Part shown: positions 8,367 through 16,681 of the stretch, in pieces
How positions within the stretch are numbered: position 1 is the stretch's first letter
Layout of the letters: every line of letters begins with the position of its first letter
Source: Limnohabitans sp. MORI2
GTDB lineage: Bacteria; Pseudomonadota; Gammaproteobacteria; Burkholderiales; Burkholderiaceae_C
Reading direction: 5' to 3'
DNA length: 64,000 nucleotides
NCBI RefSeq assembly: GCF_027925025.1
Contig: NZ_AP027058.1
Span: forward strand, 620,001-684,000
Notes under the pieces: model-generated
What the model saw: the letters and a program-made list of their open reading frames with translations, nothing else
What the model was told of the DNA's origin: nothing
The model's database searches: none
Made by a program: the position numbers and the translations under genes

Positions 8367-9221
8367 TTAGCGGTTGCGGCTCTGCATGAAGACGAGTTTT
8401 TCAAACAAGGTCACATCTTGTTCGTTTTTCAGCAAAGCCCCCACGAGCGGCGGGATGGATACTTTGTCGTCTGCGGTTTGAAGCGCTTCGAGTGGAATGT
8501 CTTCGGCCACCAATAGCTTGAGCCAGTCGATCAGTTCGCTGGTTGAAGGCTTCTTCTTGAGGCCTGGCAAGTTGCGAATGTCATAAAAGGTTTTCATCGT
8601 CACGGTCAGCAGGTCTTGTTTGATGGTGGGGAAGTGCACCTGCACGATGTGGCGCATGGTGTCTGCGTCTGGGAACTTGATGTAGTGGAAGAAGCAGCGA
8701 CGCAAGAATGCATCGGGCAGCTCTTTTTCGTTGTTGGAGGTGATGAACACCAACGGACGATTTTTGGCTTTGATGAGTTGGCGCGTTTCGTAGCAATAAA
8801 ACTCCATGCGGTCGAGTTCGCGCAGCAAGTCGTTGGGGAACTCGATGTCGGCTTTGTCGATCTCGTCAATCAGCAGGGCCACAGGTGTTTCTGATGTGAA
8901 GGCTTGCCACAGCACACCTTTGAGGATGTAGTTTTCAATATGTTGCACGCGCGCTTGGCTGTCTGCGTCCGGCATTTGGCTGTCGCGCAAACGGCTCACG
9001 GCGTCGTACTCGTACAGGCCTTGTTGGGCTTTGGTGGTGGACTTGATATGCCATTGCAACAGGGGCATGCCCAGTGCTTCAGACACTTCCTCGGCCAACA
9101 TGGTTTTGCCTGTGCCTGGCTCGCCTTTGACGAGTAAGGGGCGCTTGAGGGCGATGGCAGCATTGACTGCCAGCATCAAATCTTGGGTGGCGACGTAGTT
9201 GTCGGTGCCTTTGAATTTCAT
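8367..9221 (-). CDS. MoxR-family AAA+ ATPase, 284 aa
   Basis: A single AAA+ module with Walker A GEPGTGKT (residues 33-40), Walker B LLIDE (116-120), a sensor 1 region FITSNNEKELPDAFLRRC with the arginine finger pair, and a C-terminal lid. MoxR proteins remodel or activate protein complexes together with a VWA partner; here that partner is encoded 237 bases downstream with a small membrane protein between. The three genes probably form one operon. Confidence 0.92.
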   Translation of the reverse strand: MKFKGTDNYVATQDLMLAVNAAIALKRPLLVKGEPGTGKTMLAEEVSEALGMPLLQWHIKSTTKAQQGLYEYDAVSRLRDSQMPDADSQARVQHIENYILKGVLWQAFTSETPVALLIDEIDKADIEFPNDLLRELDRMEFYCYETRQLIKAKNRPLVFITSNNEKELPDAFLRRCFFHYIKFPDADTMRHIVQVHFPTIKQDLLTVTMKTFYDIRNLPGLKKKPSTSELIDWLKLLVAEDIPLEALQTADDKVSIPPLVGALLKNEQDVTLFEKLVFMQSRNR

Positions 9222-9267
9222 CGGTCTGTTCCGTTTGCGTTAAATTTTTTAGGTAGCGTATCAGAGC

Positions 9268-10437
9268 TTAGCCTAGCTCGCGCAGCACTTCTTCGGTGTG
9301 CTCGCCCAATCGAGGCGCAGGCCGCCACACACCCGTAGGTGTGCCGCTCATTCGCACTGGGGGGCGCAGTTGGCGCAGCATGCCTTCAAACGGGTGTGGC
9401 ACATCGAGCCAGCCTTGGGTGGCTGCAAGGTGTGGGTCGGTCAGCAAATCGTTGAGCTTCATCATGGGCATGACGGGGATGTCATGCGCTGTGAGGTCTT
9501 TGAGCCACTCGGCCGTTGGGCGCTTACGCATGTGCTGGGCCACCACACCATACAGCGCATCGATGTTTCTAAGGCGATCCGCATGTGTGGCAAAGCGCGC
9601 ATCGGTCTCAAACAAATCAGGCGCGCCCACGAGTTTTAAAAACGCTTGCCAATGCGCGTCGTTGTACATGAGGGCGCAGATGTACCCGTCTTGTGTGGCG
9701 TAGGGTTTGCGATTCACAGCCATCAAGCGTGGATAGCCCATGCCGCCGAGAGAGGGCTTCCATGTTTCGCCACATAAATGATCGCCCAATACAAACTGCA
9801 GCAAGCATTCAAACATGGGCACTTCCACATGCTGGCCCATGCCTGTGCGGTAGCGCGCAATGATGGCGGCCATCACAGCGTGCACCATGTTGAGCCCCGT
9901 CACGCGGTCGGCAAATGTGGTGGGGGCGTAGCGCGGTTCAGCGCTGCCGCTTTGCGTCATCAGCCACGGCATGCCCACTGCACCTTGAATCAGGTCGTCG
10001 TATGCTGGCCAGTCGGAGTAGGGGCCACCTTCGCTGTAGCCATACGCGCCGCACACGATCAAGCGTGGATTGACGGTATGCAGCGTGTCAAACGACAAAC
10101 CCAATCGCGCCATGGCTGCGGGGCGAATGTTGTAGACCAACACATCGGCGGTTTTGCACAAGGCCAGCAACTGTTCGCGTTGCTCCGGCTTTTTCAAATC
10201 CAGAACGACCGAGCGTTTGTTGCGGTTGGCGTTGATGAAGATGTGGCCCATGCCTGGGTGCTTCATCGGGCCTGCGTGGCGCATGATGTCGCCGCTGGGC
10301 GGCTCGATCTTGATGACGTCAGCGCCGTAGTCGCCCAAAATTTGCGTGGCGTAGGGGCCGAGCACCACGCCCGTTAAATCAAGCACGCGCAAGCCTGCGA
10401 GTGCGCCTTGCAGGCTTGCGTTGTCAGTCAGGCTCAT
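9268..10437 (-). CDS. Family III (CaiB/BaiF-type) CoA-transferase, 389 aa
   Basis: Starts with the family signature AGLRVLDLTGVVLGPYATQ and contains NRNKRSVVLDLK and a likely catalytic Asp in TTFADRVTG. Family III enzymes move CoA between carboxylic acids through an enzyme-bound aspartyl-CoA intermediate. The gene lies 3 bases downstream of a Bug-type binding protein on the same strand, so uptake and CoA activation of one organic acid is the likely theme. The acid is unknown. It is a different paralogue from the CoA-transferase at 23190. Confidence 0.9.
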   Translation of the reverse strand: MSLTDNASLQGALAGLRVLDLTGVVLGPYATQILGDYGADVIKIEPPSGDIMRHAGPMKHPGMGHIFINANRNKRSVVLDLKKPEQREQLLALCKTADVLVYNIRPAAMARLGLSFDTLHTVNPRLIVCGAYGYSEGGPYSDWPAYDDLIQGAVGMPWLMTQSGSAEPRYAPTTFADRVTGLNMVHAVMAAIIARYRTGMGQHVEVPMFECLLQFVLGDHLCGETWKPSLGGMGYPRLMAVNRKPYATQDGYICALMYNDAHWQAFLKLVGAPDLFETDARFATHADRLRNIDALYGVVAQHMRKRPTAEWLKDLTAHDIPVMPMMKLNDLLTDPHLAATQGWLDVPHPFEGMLRQLRPPVRMSGTPTGVWRPAPRLGEHTEEVLRELG

Positions 10438-10440
10438 GGC

Positions 10441-11433
10441 TTATTCAGGTGTGATGCCAGCGGTCTTGACCCAACCGCCCCATTTCTTAATTTCGGCGTC
10501 AATGGTTTTGGCAAGAGTCGCGGAGTCTTCCACGTCAAGGTCAATACCCACGCCTTGAATCTTCTCGCGCACCTCGGGCTTGGCTAGCACCGCCATCAAC
10601 GTGGCGGTCGCTTTCTTTTGCACATCGGCGGGCACGCCCCCTGGGGCCATGAGGCCAAACCATGCGCTCACGTTGTAGCCGTTCACCGTGTCGCCAATGG
10701 GCGGCACGTTAGGGGCTTTGCCAGCGCGTTTCTTGGTAGTCACGCCTAGGCCACGCATGCGCCCGCCGTTCATTTGCGACACAGCGTTGCCGGTGTCGGC
10801 AAAAGCGAATTGAATTTGGCCACCCAGCAAATCGGTCAACGCAGGGGGGATGCTTTTGTAGGGCACGTTGACGGTTTGCAAACCGGCCAACTCAGTGAGC
10901 ATGGCCGCTGATACGAGTGAGCCTGACGAGCCATGACCAAACGCGAGCTTGCCCGGGTTGGCTTTGGCGTAGGCGACAAACTCTTTCATGTCTTTGGCGG
11001 GGAAGTCGTTGTTGACCATCAAGATAAAGCCGGTCTCGCCCACTTTGCCGATGGGGGTGAAGTCTTTCACGGGGTCGTAGGGCAGCTTGCGGTACAGGTG
11101 CACATTGGCCGCTTGCGTGGTGCTAGTGGTGACCAAGAAGGTGTAGCCGTCGGCGGGGGATGCCTTGACCACCTCTGCGCCCAAGATGCCGTTGGCACCT
11201 GCTTTGTTTTCTACCGTGATGGGTTGTCCCATCGCTTCGCTCATGGCTTGCGCCAAGATGCGTCCCAAGTTGTCGGTAGCGCTGCCTGCGCTGAATGGCA
11301 CCACAAACTTGATCGGTTTGTTGGGGTAGCTTTGCGCGTGGGCGGTTGGACTTGCCAAGCCAAACATGGCAGCCGTGGCAAAACCTGCGCACAAGGCGCG
11401 ACGAAGGGGGGATTTAAGTAAAAAGTGGCGCAT
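10441..11433 (-). CDS. Bug/TctC-family periplasmic solute-binding protein, 330 aa
   Basis: An N-terminal signal peptide (basic start, hydrophobic core, cut after AHA near residue 33) is followed by the family signature YPNKPIKFVVPFSAG and the ligand-loop region VENKAGANGILGAEVV. These proteins bind carboxylates in the periplasm for tripartite tricarboxylate transporters. No TctA or TctB gene is nearby, so it is an orphan receptor. First gene of a two-gene unit with the CoA-transferase that follows. A GGAGAC ribosome site precedes the start. Confidence 0.93.
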   Translation of the reverse strand: MRHFLLKSPLRRALCAGFATAAMFGLASPTAHAQSYPNKPIKFVVPFSAGSATDNLGRILAQAMSEAMGQPITVENKAGANGILGAEVVKASPADGYTFLVTTSTTQAANVHLYRKLPYDPVKDFTPIGKVGETGFILMVNNDFPAKDMKEFVAYAKANPGKLAFGHGSSGSLVSAAMLTELAGLQTVNVPYKSIPPALTDLLGGQIQFAFADTGNAVSQMNGGRMRGLGVTTKKRAGKAPNVPPIGDTVNGYNVSAWFGLMAPGGVPADVQKKATATLMAVLAKPEVREKIQGVGIDLDVEDSATLAKTIDAEIKKWGGWVKTAGITPE

Positions 11434-11479
11434 GGTTGTCTCCTGTTTTATTTTTGAAATCTTTCAACGCCGCCGAGCA

Positions 11480-11914
11480 TCAGTCTTTGGTGGCGCGCCG
11501 TTGTACGGCATCAATATACGCGTGGCCGTCGGGAGGACGCCCACTGCGTTGGCTTTCCCAAATCATTTGGCCCAGCGCGTCCATGGTTTGGTGGTGGGCG
11601 TCGTGCAGTGAGTCGAGTTTGGCGGTGAGCAGCTCTACCGCTTGGCGAATGCCGCGTGGCTGGTCAATCGAGCATTGCTCGCTCACCGACAGGTGCATGG
11701 ACAAATGCAAGAAGGGGTTGGTCTTGCCGTCTTTCACTTCGTACATGCGTTCTAGCGCTGCATCAACGTCGGAGAAATCGGCGTGGTATTCGGGGTGCTC
11801 GGCCACCCATTGGCTGGCGAGTGTTTCAAGAGCATCCATGGGCTGGGCGTTGCGCCACTTGGCATAGACCGAACAGAAGAAGCGCCGTACATCGGCTTGA
11901 CTGGGTTCAAACAT
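11480..11914 (-). CDS. DUF1841-family protein, 144 aa
   Basis: Opens MFEPSQADVRRFFCSVYAKW and contains NPFLHLSMHLSVSEQCSIDQPRGI, which I recognise as the DUF1841 pattern conserved across Betaproteobacteria. It is soluble and mostly helical, with no signal peptide. No biochemical function is known to me. It lies between a bug gene and the fpr terminator, on the same strand. Confidence 0.85.
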   Translation of the reverse strand: MFEPSQADVRRFFCSVYAKWRNAQPMDALETLASQWVAEHPEYHADFSDVDAALERMYEVKDGKTNPFLHLSMHLSVSEQCSIDQPRGIRQAVELLTAKLDSLHDAHHQTMDALGQMIWESQRSGRPPDGHAYIDAVQRRATKD

Positions 11915-11942
11915 GGGTGTGATTGTGGCTCAGGTGATGACC

Positions 11943-11969
11943 AAAGAAAAAGGCCTCCGAAGAGGCCTT
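11943..11969 (-). terminator. Intrinsic terminator of fpr
   Basis: AAGGCCTC (11950-11957) and GAGGCCTT (11962-11969) form an 8-bp stem with a 4-base loop; on the minus strand it is followed by TTTTTCTTT. It closes the fpr transcript before the DUF1841 gene. Confidence 0.8.
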
Positions 11970-11989
11970 AGAGCTGAGCGGGGAAGTGC

Positions 11990-12766
11990 TTATTGCTCCA
12001 CAAAAGCACGTTCCACCACAAAGTCGCCGGGGGTGGTGGTAGAGCCTTCTTTGAAGCCGCGTTCTTCGAGCAAAGTGCGCATGTCTTTGTTCAGGCCGGG
12101 GCTGCCGCAAATCATGATGCGGTCATTGGCGGGGTCGATGTTGGGCAAGCCCAAATCTTGGGTGAGCTTGTTGGACGTGAGCAAGTCGGTCACGCGGCCT
12201 TGGTTTTTGTAGGGCTCGCGGGTGACGGTGGGGTAGTACAACATTTGGCTGCTCACCATCTCGCCCAAGAACTCGTGCTTGGGCAGCTCTTCGGTCAAGT
12301 AGTCGTGATAGGCCAGTTCTTTCACTTCGCGCACGCCGTGCACCAAGATGACTTTTTCGAAACGCTCATACGTCTCTGGGTCACGCACGATGCTGAGGAA
12401 CGGGGCCAAGCCCGTGCCTGTGCCAATGAGATACAAGTTTTTGGCAGGCAACAAATAGTCGATCAACAAAGTGCCCGTGGGCTTTTTGCCGATGACGATT
12501 TTGTCGCCCACTTTGATGTGTTGCAGCTTGGAGGTGAGGGGGCCATCGGGCACCTTGATGCTCAAAAACTCCAAGTGTTCTTCGTAGTTGGCGCTCACGA
12601 TGCTGTAAGCGCGCAACAAGGGTTTACCGTTTTCACCGCGCAAGCCAATCATGGTGAAGTGGCCATTGGAGAAACGCAGTGAGGTATCGCGTGTGGTGGT
12701 GAAGCTGAACAGGCGGTCGGTCCAGTGGTGGACAGATAAAACTTCTTCGTCGAGGAATGCACTCAT
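11990..12766 (-). CDS. fpr: Ferredoxin--NADP reductase, 258 aa
   Basis: A bacterial-type FNR flavoenzyme. The FAD-binding RAYSIVSA lies in the first barrel domain, the NADP-binding GTGTGLAPFLS and later CGSPGLN in the second, and the C-terminus is VERAFVEQ as in the subclass with an extended tail. It exchanges electrons between NADPH and ferredoxin or flavodoxin, supporting Fe-S biogenesis and oxidative-stress defence. I use the ATG at 12766 (MSAFLDEEVLSVHHWTDR), as in relatives, rather than the TTG at 12778. An FNR-like palindrome lies about 100 bases upstream. Confidence 0.93.
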   Translation of the reverse strand: MSAFLDEEVLSVHHWTDRLFSFTTTRDTSLRFSNGHFTMIGLRGENGKPLLRAYSIVSANYEEHLEFLSIKVPDGPLTSKLQHIKVGDKIVIGKKPTGTLLIDYLLPAKNLYLIGTGTGLAPFLSIVRDPETYERFEKVILVHGVREVKELAYHDYLTEELPKHEFLGEMVSSQMLYYPTVTREPYKNQGRVTDLLTSNKLTQDLGLPNIDPANDRIMICGSPGLNKDMRTLLEERGFKEGSTTTPGDFVVERAFVEQ

Positions 12767-12858
12767 GACTGTAATCAATCGCTATAAATCAAGCCCTCTA
12801 GTGTAGGCGAGGACTTAAAACCTAGGGCTATATGTTCGTGCGTAGAACGCTATAAGGC

Positions 12859-12872
12859 TTGACCTGAATCAA
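12859..12872. promoter_or_regulatory. FNR/ANR-like palindrome upstream of fpr
   Basis: TTGAC-CTGA-ATCAA matches TTGAT-N4-ATCAA at 9 of 10 fixed positions. It is in the gap between trmL and fpr, centred about 99 bases before the fpr start, with weak -10-like AT-rich sequence (12827-12834) between. The match is visible; regulation is inference. Confidence 0.45.
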
Positions 12873-12889
12873 TGGGTTTGACGCAGCTA

Positions 12890-13360
12890 TCAGGCCTTGC
12901 CCACAAACCCGTTTTGTCGCCACGCCTCGTAGGTGATGACGGCCACTGAGTTAGACAAGTTCAGGCTGCGCTGGTCGGCACGCATGGGCAGGCGCAGGCG
13001 CTGGCTAAGGGGGAAGCTTTCGCGAATGTCCACGGGCAAGCCGCTAGTCTCAGACCCAAACACAAACCAGTCGCCGGGCTGAAACGCCATGTCGTGCGCG
13101 GTGCTGGAGCCTTTGGTGGTCATGGCAAACATGCGTGCGGGGTCGGGCTTGGCGTCGTTCAAAAACGTGGCCCAGTCGGCATGGCGCAGCACGGGCGCGT
13201 ATTCGTGGTAGTCCAAGCCCGCGCGGCGCATGTGCTTGTCTTCCATCGAAAAGCCCAGGGGCTCGACCAAATGCAAGGAGCAGCCTGTGTTGGCTGCCAA
13301 GCGAATGACATTGCCCGTGTTGGGCGGGATTTCGGGGTGGACGAGGACGATGTGGAACAT
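12890..13360 (-). CDS. trmL: tRNA (cytidine(34)-2'-O)-methyltransferase TrmL, 156 aa
   Basis: A compact SPOUT methyltransferase. It starts MFHIVLVHPEIPPNTGNVIRL, the TrmL hallmark, and has the knotted AdoMet site FGSETSGLP and LRLPMRADQRSLNLSNSVA at the C-terminus. It methylates the ribose at the wobble position of tRNA-Leu isoacceptors. Length is normal for the family. It lies downstream of comF on the same strand with a 31-base gap. Confidence 0.95.
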   Translation of the reverse strand: MFHIVLVHPEIPPNTGNVIRLAANTGCSLHLVEPLGFSMEDKHMRRAGLDYHEYAPVLRHADWATFLNDAKPDPARMFAMTTKGSSTAHDMAFQPGDWFVFGSETSGLPVDIRESFPLSQRLRLPMRADQRSLNLSNSVAVITYEAWRQNGFVGKA

Positions 13361-13391
13361 GGGGCTGGATTGTCCTTCATCGTTGCCGTGC

Positions 13392-14090
13392 TCATTCTTC
13401 CGTGCGAGCTTCGGTTCTAGCCAGCACCAGCCCCGTCACTCTTGCCACCCCGGCTGCTTTCAAGGCCCGCGCTGCCGCGTACAGCGTTGCGCCTGTGGTC
13501 ATCACATCGTCGACCAAAACCACATGCTGCCCGCGCAGCCGTGCTGTGTGTTCAGGGTGAACCCAAAAGGCATGCGCGGCTTGCGCTAAACGGTCTTGGC
13601 GTGATGCGCCGACTTGATGTGCGCCCAGCCCTTGGCGTTGAAGCGCGTTGACCAAGGCTTTGCTGGGGGCCAAGTGGCGAGCCAGTTCCAGCGCTTGGTT
13701 AAACCCGCGTTCGCGCAAGCGCATTGGGGTGAGCGGGATGGGAATGACGCAGTGAGCAGCTTCTAAGGCAGGCTCGACCCACGGCGCGTGGCGCATGAGT
13801 TCGGCCAAGGCTTTGGCCAAGCCGGGGGCGGCCTGAAATTTAAAACGCGCAATGCACTGCGACCACGGAAAGTCATAGCTCACCGCAGCCAAGCACTGGT
13901 GCAGGGGTGAGGGCGTGTGTTGGCAGTTGCCGCAGGGCAGGCGCTGCACGTGCAGGGCGCAGGTGGGGCAGCGCGGCACGGGCTGGGCAAAGGCGGTGAT
14001 GCAGGGCTCGCACAAGCTCATGCTGGGCCAGCGGCGGCAGATGTGGCAAAGGCTGGGGACGTTCAATGACAGGCGAAACATGCCTTGCAT
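13392..14090 (-). CDS. ComF-family phosphoribosyltransferase-like protein, 232 aa
   Basis: The N-terminal zinc-binding part has Cys pairs (CHIC, CEPC, CPTC, CGNC), followed by a PRTase fold with the PRPP motif VVLVDDVMTTGATL near the C-terminus. ComF proteins are needed for late steps of DNA uptake in naturally competent bacteria; the reaction is undefined. The gene is divergent from the BioC-like gene with 77 bases between. The first ATG (14090) is followed by another at 14081, so the start is uncertain by three codons. Confidence 0.9.
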   Translation of the reverse strand: MQGMFRLSLNVPSLCHICRRWPSMSLCEPCITAFAQPVPRCPTCALHVQRLPCGNCQHTPSPLHQCLAAVSYDFPWSQCIARFKFQAAPGLAKALAELMRHAPWVEPALEAAHCVIPIPLTPMRLRERGFNQALELARHLAPSKALVNALQRQGLGAHQVGASRQDRLAQAAHAFWVHPEHTARLRGQHVVLVDDVMTTGATLYAAARALKAAGVARVTGLVLARTEARTEE

Positions 14091-14167
14091 TGGAAAGACA
14101 TTGCGCCCCTGTAGGTTGAAGCGCGGCGCAATCTTTGTGCGGGTGAGGTGCCCGGATAATAGGCGTC

Positions 14168-15064
14168 ATGTCTTCAGAACCGTCTAGCGCTGCACGCCCT
14201 CCCTCTATCGACCCTGTGGCCTGTGCGCGTTGGGCCGCGTGGCCGCACGACAGTTCGCCTTGGTTGCACGAAGAAATTGCGCGTCGCATGGAAGACCGCT
14301 TGCAGTGGATTCGCTTGCAGCCCAAGTCGTGGGTCGACTGGGCACCTGTGAGTGGCGGCCTCAAGGCCCACATGCTGCTGCGCCAACGCTACCCCGAGGC
14401 GCAAGTGGCCGTGGTGGAGCCTACGCCCCAGCGCCAAGCCCAAGCGCGTGCTGCGCTGCGCGGCAACTGGCTGCAACGCTTGCTGAAGCAAGGGCCTAGT
14501 TTTGCGGCCCCAGCCGAAAGCAGCGCCGCCATGCTGTGGGCCAATATGGCGTTGCATAACAGCGCCAACCCACAGGCTTTGTTGCAGCAGTGGCATCAGC
14601 TGTTGGCGGTGGATGGTTTTTTGATGTTCTCGTGCCTTGGCCCCGACACTTTGCGTGAACTGGCCGAGGTGTACCAAGCCCAAGGGTGGCCGCCTGCCAG
14701 CCATGCGTTCACCGACATGCACGATTGGGGCGACATGCTGGTGCAAGCCGGTTTTGCAGAGCCCGTGATGGATATGGAGCGCATCACACTCACCTATGCC
14801 GATGCCGACAGCTTGCTGGCCGAGTGTCGATTGCTGGGCCGCAATTTGCACCGCGATCGCTTTGCAGGGTTGCGCGGTAAGCAATGGCTGGCGCAGCTCA
14901 AAAACGCATTGCTGGCTTTGGCAAAGCCTCAGCAAGATGGGCGCCTTGCGCTGACGGTGGAGGTGATTTACGGCCACGCCCTCAAACCTTTGCCCCGTCT
15001 GAAAGTGCAAAGCGAGAGCACAGTGTCTTTGCAAGATATGCGTACCTTGTTGTCTAAAAAATGA
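14168..15064 (+). CDS. BioC-like methyltransferase-family protein, 298 aa
   Basis: The fold order and segments such as MLWANMALHNSANPQALL, GFLMFSCLGPDTLREL and HDWGDMLVQAGFAEPVMDME match malonyl-ACP O-methyltransferase BioC and its relatives, which start biotin synthesis by methylating the malonyl carboxylate. The expected AdoMet motif I (D-x-G-x-G) is replaced by a VDWAPVSGG sequence, so it may bind the cofactor differently or have lost activity. No bio genes are adjacent. The gene overlaps the SCO gene by ATGA, indicating co-translation. Assignment is to the family only. Confidence 0.7.
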   Translation: MSSEPSSAARPPSIDPVACARWAAWPHDSSPWLHEEIARRMEDRLQWIRLQPKSWVDWAPVSGGLKAHMLLRQRYPEAQVAVVEPTPQRQAQARAALRGNWLQRLLKQGPSFAAPAESSAAMLWANMALHNSANPQALLQQWHQLLAVDGFLMFSCLGPDTLRELAEVYQAQGWPPASHAFTDMHDWGDMLVQAGFAEPVMDMERITLTYADADSLLAECRLLGRNLHRDRFAGLRGKQWLAQLKNALLALAKPQQDGRLALTVEVIYGHALKPLPRLKVQSESTVSLQDMRTLLSKK

Positions 15065-15669
15065 GTGTTTCTATGTTTACTTTCACGCGTCGTTGGGTGT
15101 GCTCGTTGTTGGCTGTGTTGGCTTTGACTGCCTGCAGTCCTGATAAGCCCAAATTCAGCAGCATTGACATCACAGGTGCGGACTACGCCCAAGACTTCAC
15201 GCTCACCGATCACAACGACCAACGTCGCAGCCTGAGTGATTTCAAGGGCAAGGTGGTGGTGCTGTTCTTTGGCTACACGCAATGCCCTGATGTGTGCCCC
15301 ACATCGATGAGCGAGTTGGCCGAAGTCAAACGTTTGTTAGGGGCCGATGGCGACAAACTGCAAGGCGTGTTTGTCACGGTCGATCCCGCGCGCGACACCA
15401 CTGAATTGCTCAAGGCCTACATGGTCAACTTTGACCCCACGTTCGTCGCCTTTGTGCCCACGCCAGATGAGCTGGCCGATGTGGCCAAGCGCTTCAAGAT
15501 TTACTACAAAAAGCAAGACGGCAAAACGCCTACCAGCTACACGATGGACCATTCAGCGGGGAGCTACGTGTACGACACCCAAGGCCGTGTGCGCTTGTAC
15601 AGCCGTTATGGCTCGGGTGCGAAGGTGCTGGCGCAAGACATTCAAACCTTGCTCAAAACCACACCCTGA
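15061..15669 (+). CDS. SCO1/SenC-family copper chaperone lipoprotein, 202 aa
   Basis: The start has a lipoprotein signal with lipobox LTAC (Cys25). The thioredoxin-like domain holds the copper ligands C75-x3-C79 (GYTQCPDVCP) and His164 (MDHSAG). SCO proteins deliver copper to the CuA site of aa3-type oxidases or act as thiol reductants in the periplasm. The start codon overlaps the stop of the preceding gene. No oxidase genes are adjacent, though ccoG lies 14 kb upstream. Confidence 0.93.
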   Translation: MSVSMFTFTRRWVCSLLAVLALTACSPDKPKFSSIDITGADYAQDFTLTDHNDQRRSLSDFKGKVVVLFFGYTQCPDVCPTSMSELAEVKRLLGADGDKLQGVFVTVDPARDTTELLKAYMVNFDPTFVAFVPTPDELADVAKRFKIYYKKQDGKTPTSYTMDHSAGSYVYDTQGRVRLYSRYGSGAKVLAQDIQTLLKTTP

Positions 15670-15670
15670 T

Positions 15671-16579
15671 TCAACGCGTCTGTGATTCGCGTGTGTTGGC
15701 TTTCTCTACCAAGAAGTCAATGCAGGTTTTGATCGCGCGTGTGCGATGGCGCGAGGGCAGGTACAACAAGTACATGTGTGTCCCAAAGATGCTCAAGCGA
15801 TGGTCATCCAAGGTGGTCACCACATCACCACTGGCAATCACATCGGCCACCATGTAGTCGGGCACCAAGCCAATGCCCAAGCCGCCCAAGATGACTTCTT
15901 TCAAAAACGGGTAATGGTCGGAAATGAGGGTTGGCGTCAGCATCACCTCTTGGCGCTCTTCCCCTCGGTACGCACGCAGCGACAGCTGACGCCCCACCAC
16001 GTTGGCGGTGATGATGGGTTGTGCGCGCAGCTGCGACAGCTCGGTGGGCATGCCATGTTGTTGGGCAAAGGCTTTGGATGCACACGCCAAGTAGCGCACG
16101 GTGCCCATGTCTTTGGCCACCATGGTTTCGGGCGGTTGGGGCAACACGCGAATGGCAATGTCCACGTCGTCGCGCAAGTTGTCAATGCGGTTTTCAAACA
16201 CCACATCCAGCACCACGCCGGGGTAGCGTTGTTTGAACTCAATCAGCCAAGGCGTCATCACGATGTGGCCATAGCCACTGGGCACGCTGATACCCACACG
16301 GCCTTGCAAGCCTTGGCCTAAGTTGGTGACGGTTTCGTGGGCGCTGGCCATTTCGTTGCGGATGGCGCGTCCGTGTTCGCATAACCGCCAGCCGAGTTCG
16401 GTGGGCTCCATGCGGCGGCTGGTGCGTCGAATCAGTTCGGCGCCCAGCGCCTTTTCTAGCTGGCGCAAGTGGTAGCTCACATTGGCACGGGTCATCTTGA
16501 GTTTGCTGGCGGCTTTGCTCAGATTGCCCGCTTCGATGATGTCGACCAAAAGGGTGAGGGAGGCGAAATCAACCGTCAT
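15671..16579 (-). CDS. LysR-family transcriptional regulator, 302 aa
   Basis: An N-terminal winged helix (TLLVDIIEAGNLSKAASKLKMTRANVSYHLRQLEKALGA, residues about 9-47) is followed by a periplasmic-binding-type effector domain (GRVGISVPSGYG onward). Divergent from the nine-gene acyl-CoA degradation cluster with 102 bases between, where two TTGA...TCAA inverted repeats lie, so it is the probable regulator of that cluster. The likely inducer is a dicarboxylate or its CoA ester (inference). Confidence 0.9.
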   Translation of the reverse strand: MTVDFASLTLLVDIIEAGNLSKAASKLKMTRANVSYHLRQLEKALGAELIRRTSRRMEPTELGWRLCEHGRAIRNEMASAHETVTNLGQGLQGRVGISVPSGYGHIVMTPWLIEFKQRYPGVVLDVVFENRIDNLRDDVDIAIRVLPQPPETMVAKDMGTVRYLACASKAFAQQHGMPTELSQLRAQPIITANVVGRQLSLRAYRGEERQEVMLTPTLISDHYPFLKEVILGGLGIGLVPDYMVADVIASGDVVTTLDDHRLSIFGTHMYLLYLPSRHRTRAIKTCIDFLVEKANTRESQTR

Positions 16580-16592
16580 TGGTAAATTTTCT

Positions 16593-16626
16593 TTGACATA
16601 GCGTCAATAAAGTTTGAGATTGTCAA
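16593..16626. promoter_or_regulatory. Paired inverted repeats, probable LysR-type operator
   Basis: TTGAC-N5-GTCAA (16593-16607) and TTGA-N5-TCAA (16614-16626) have centres 20 bases apart, two helical turns. The first contains a T-N11-A core. LysR regulators usually bind such a pair (recognition and activation sites) between divergent genes, as here. Confidence 0.6.
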
Positions 16627-16681
16627 GAAATATTATCTGCCAAACAATCGTATCCAAGACAAAACAAAGAGGAGCAACGGT

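Noticed and set aside
12767..12889. Possible small gene in the fpr/trmL gap
   Set aside because: No frame with a ribosome site and reasonable length; only the FNR-like palindrome is notable.
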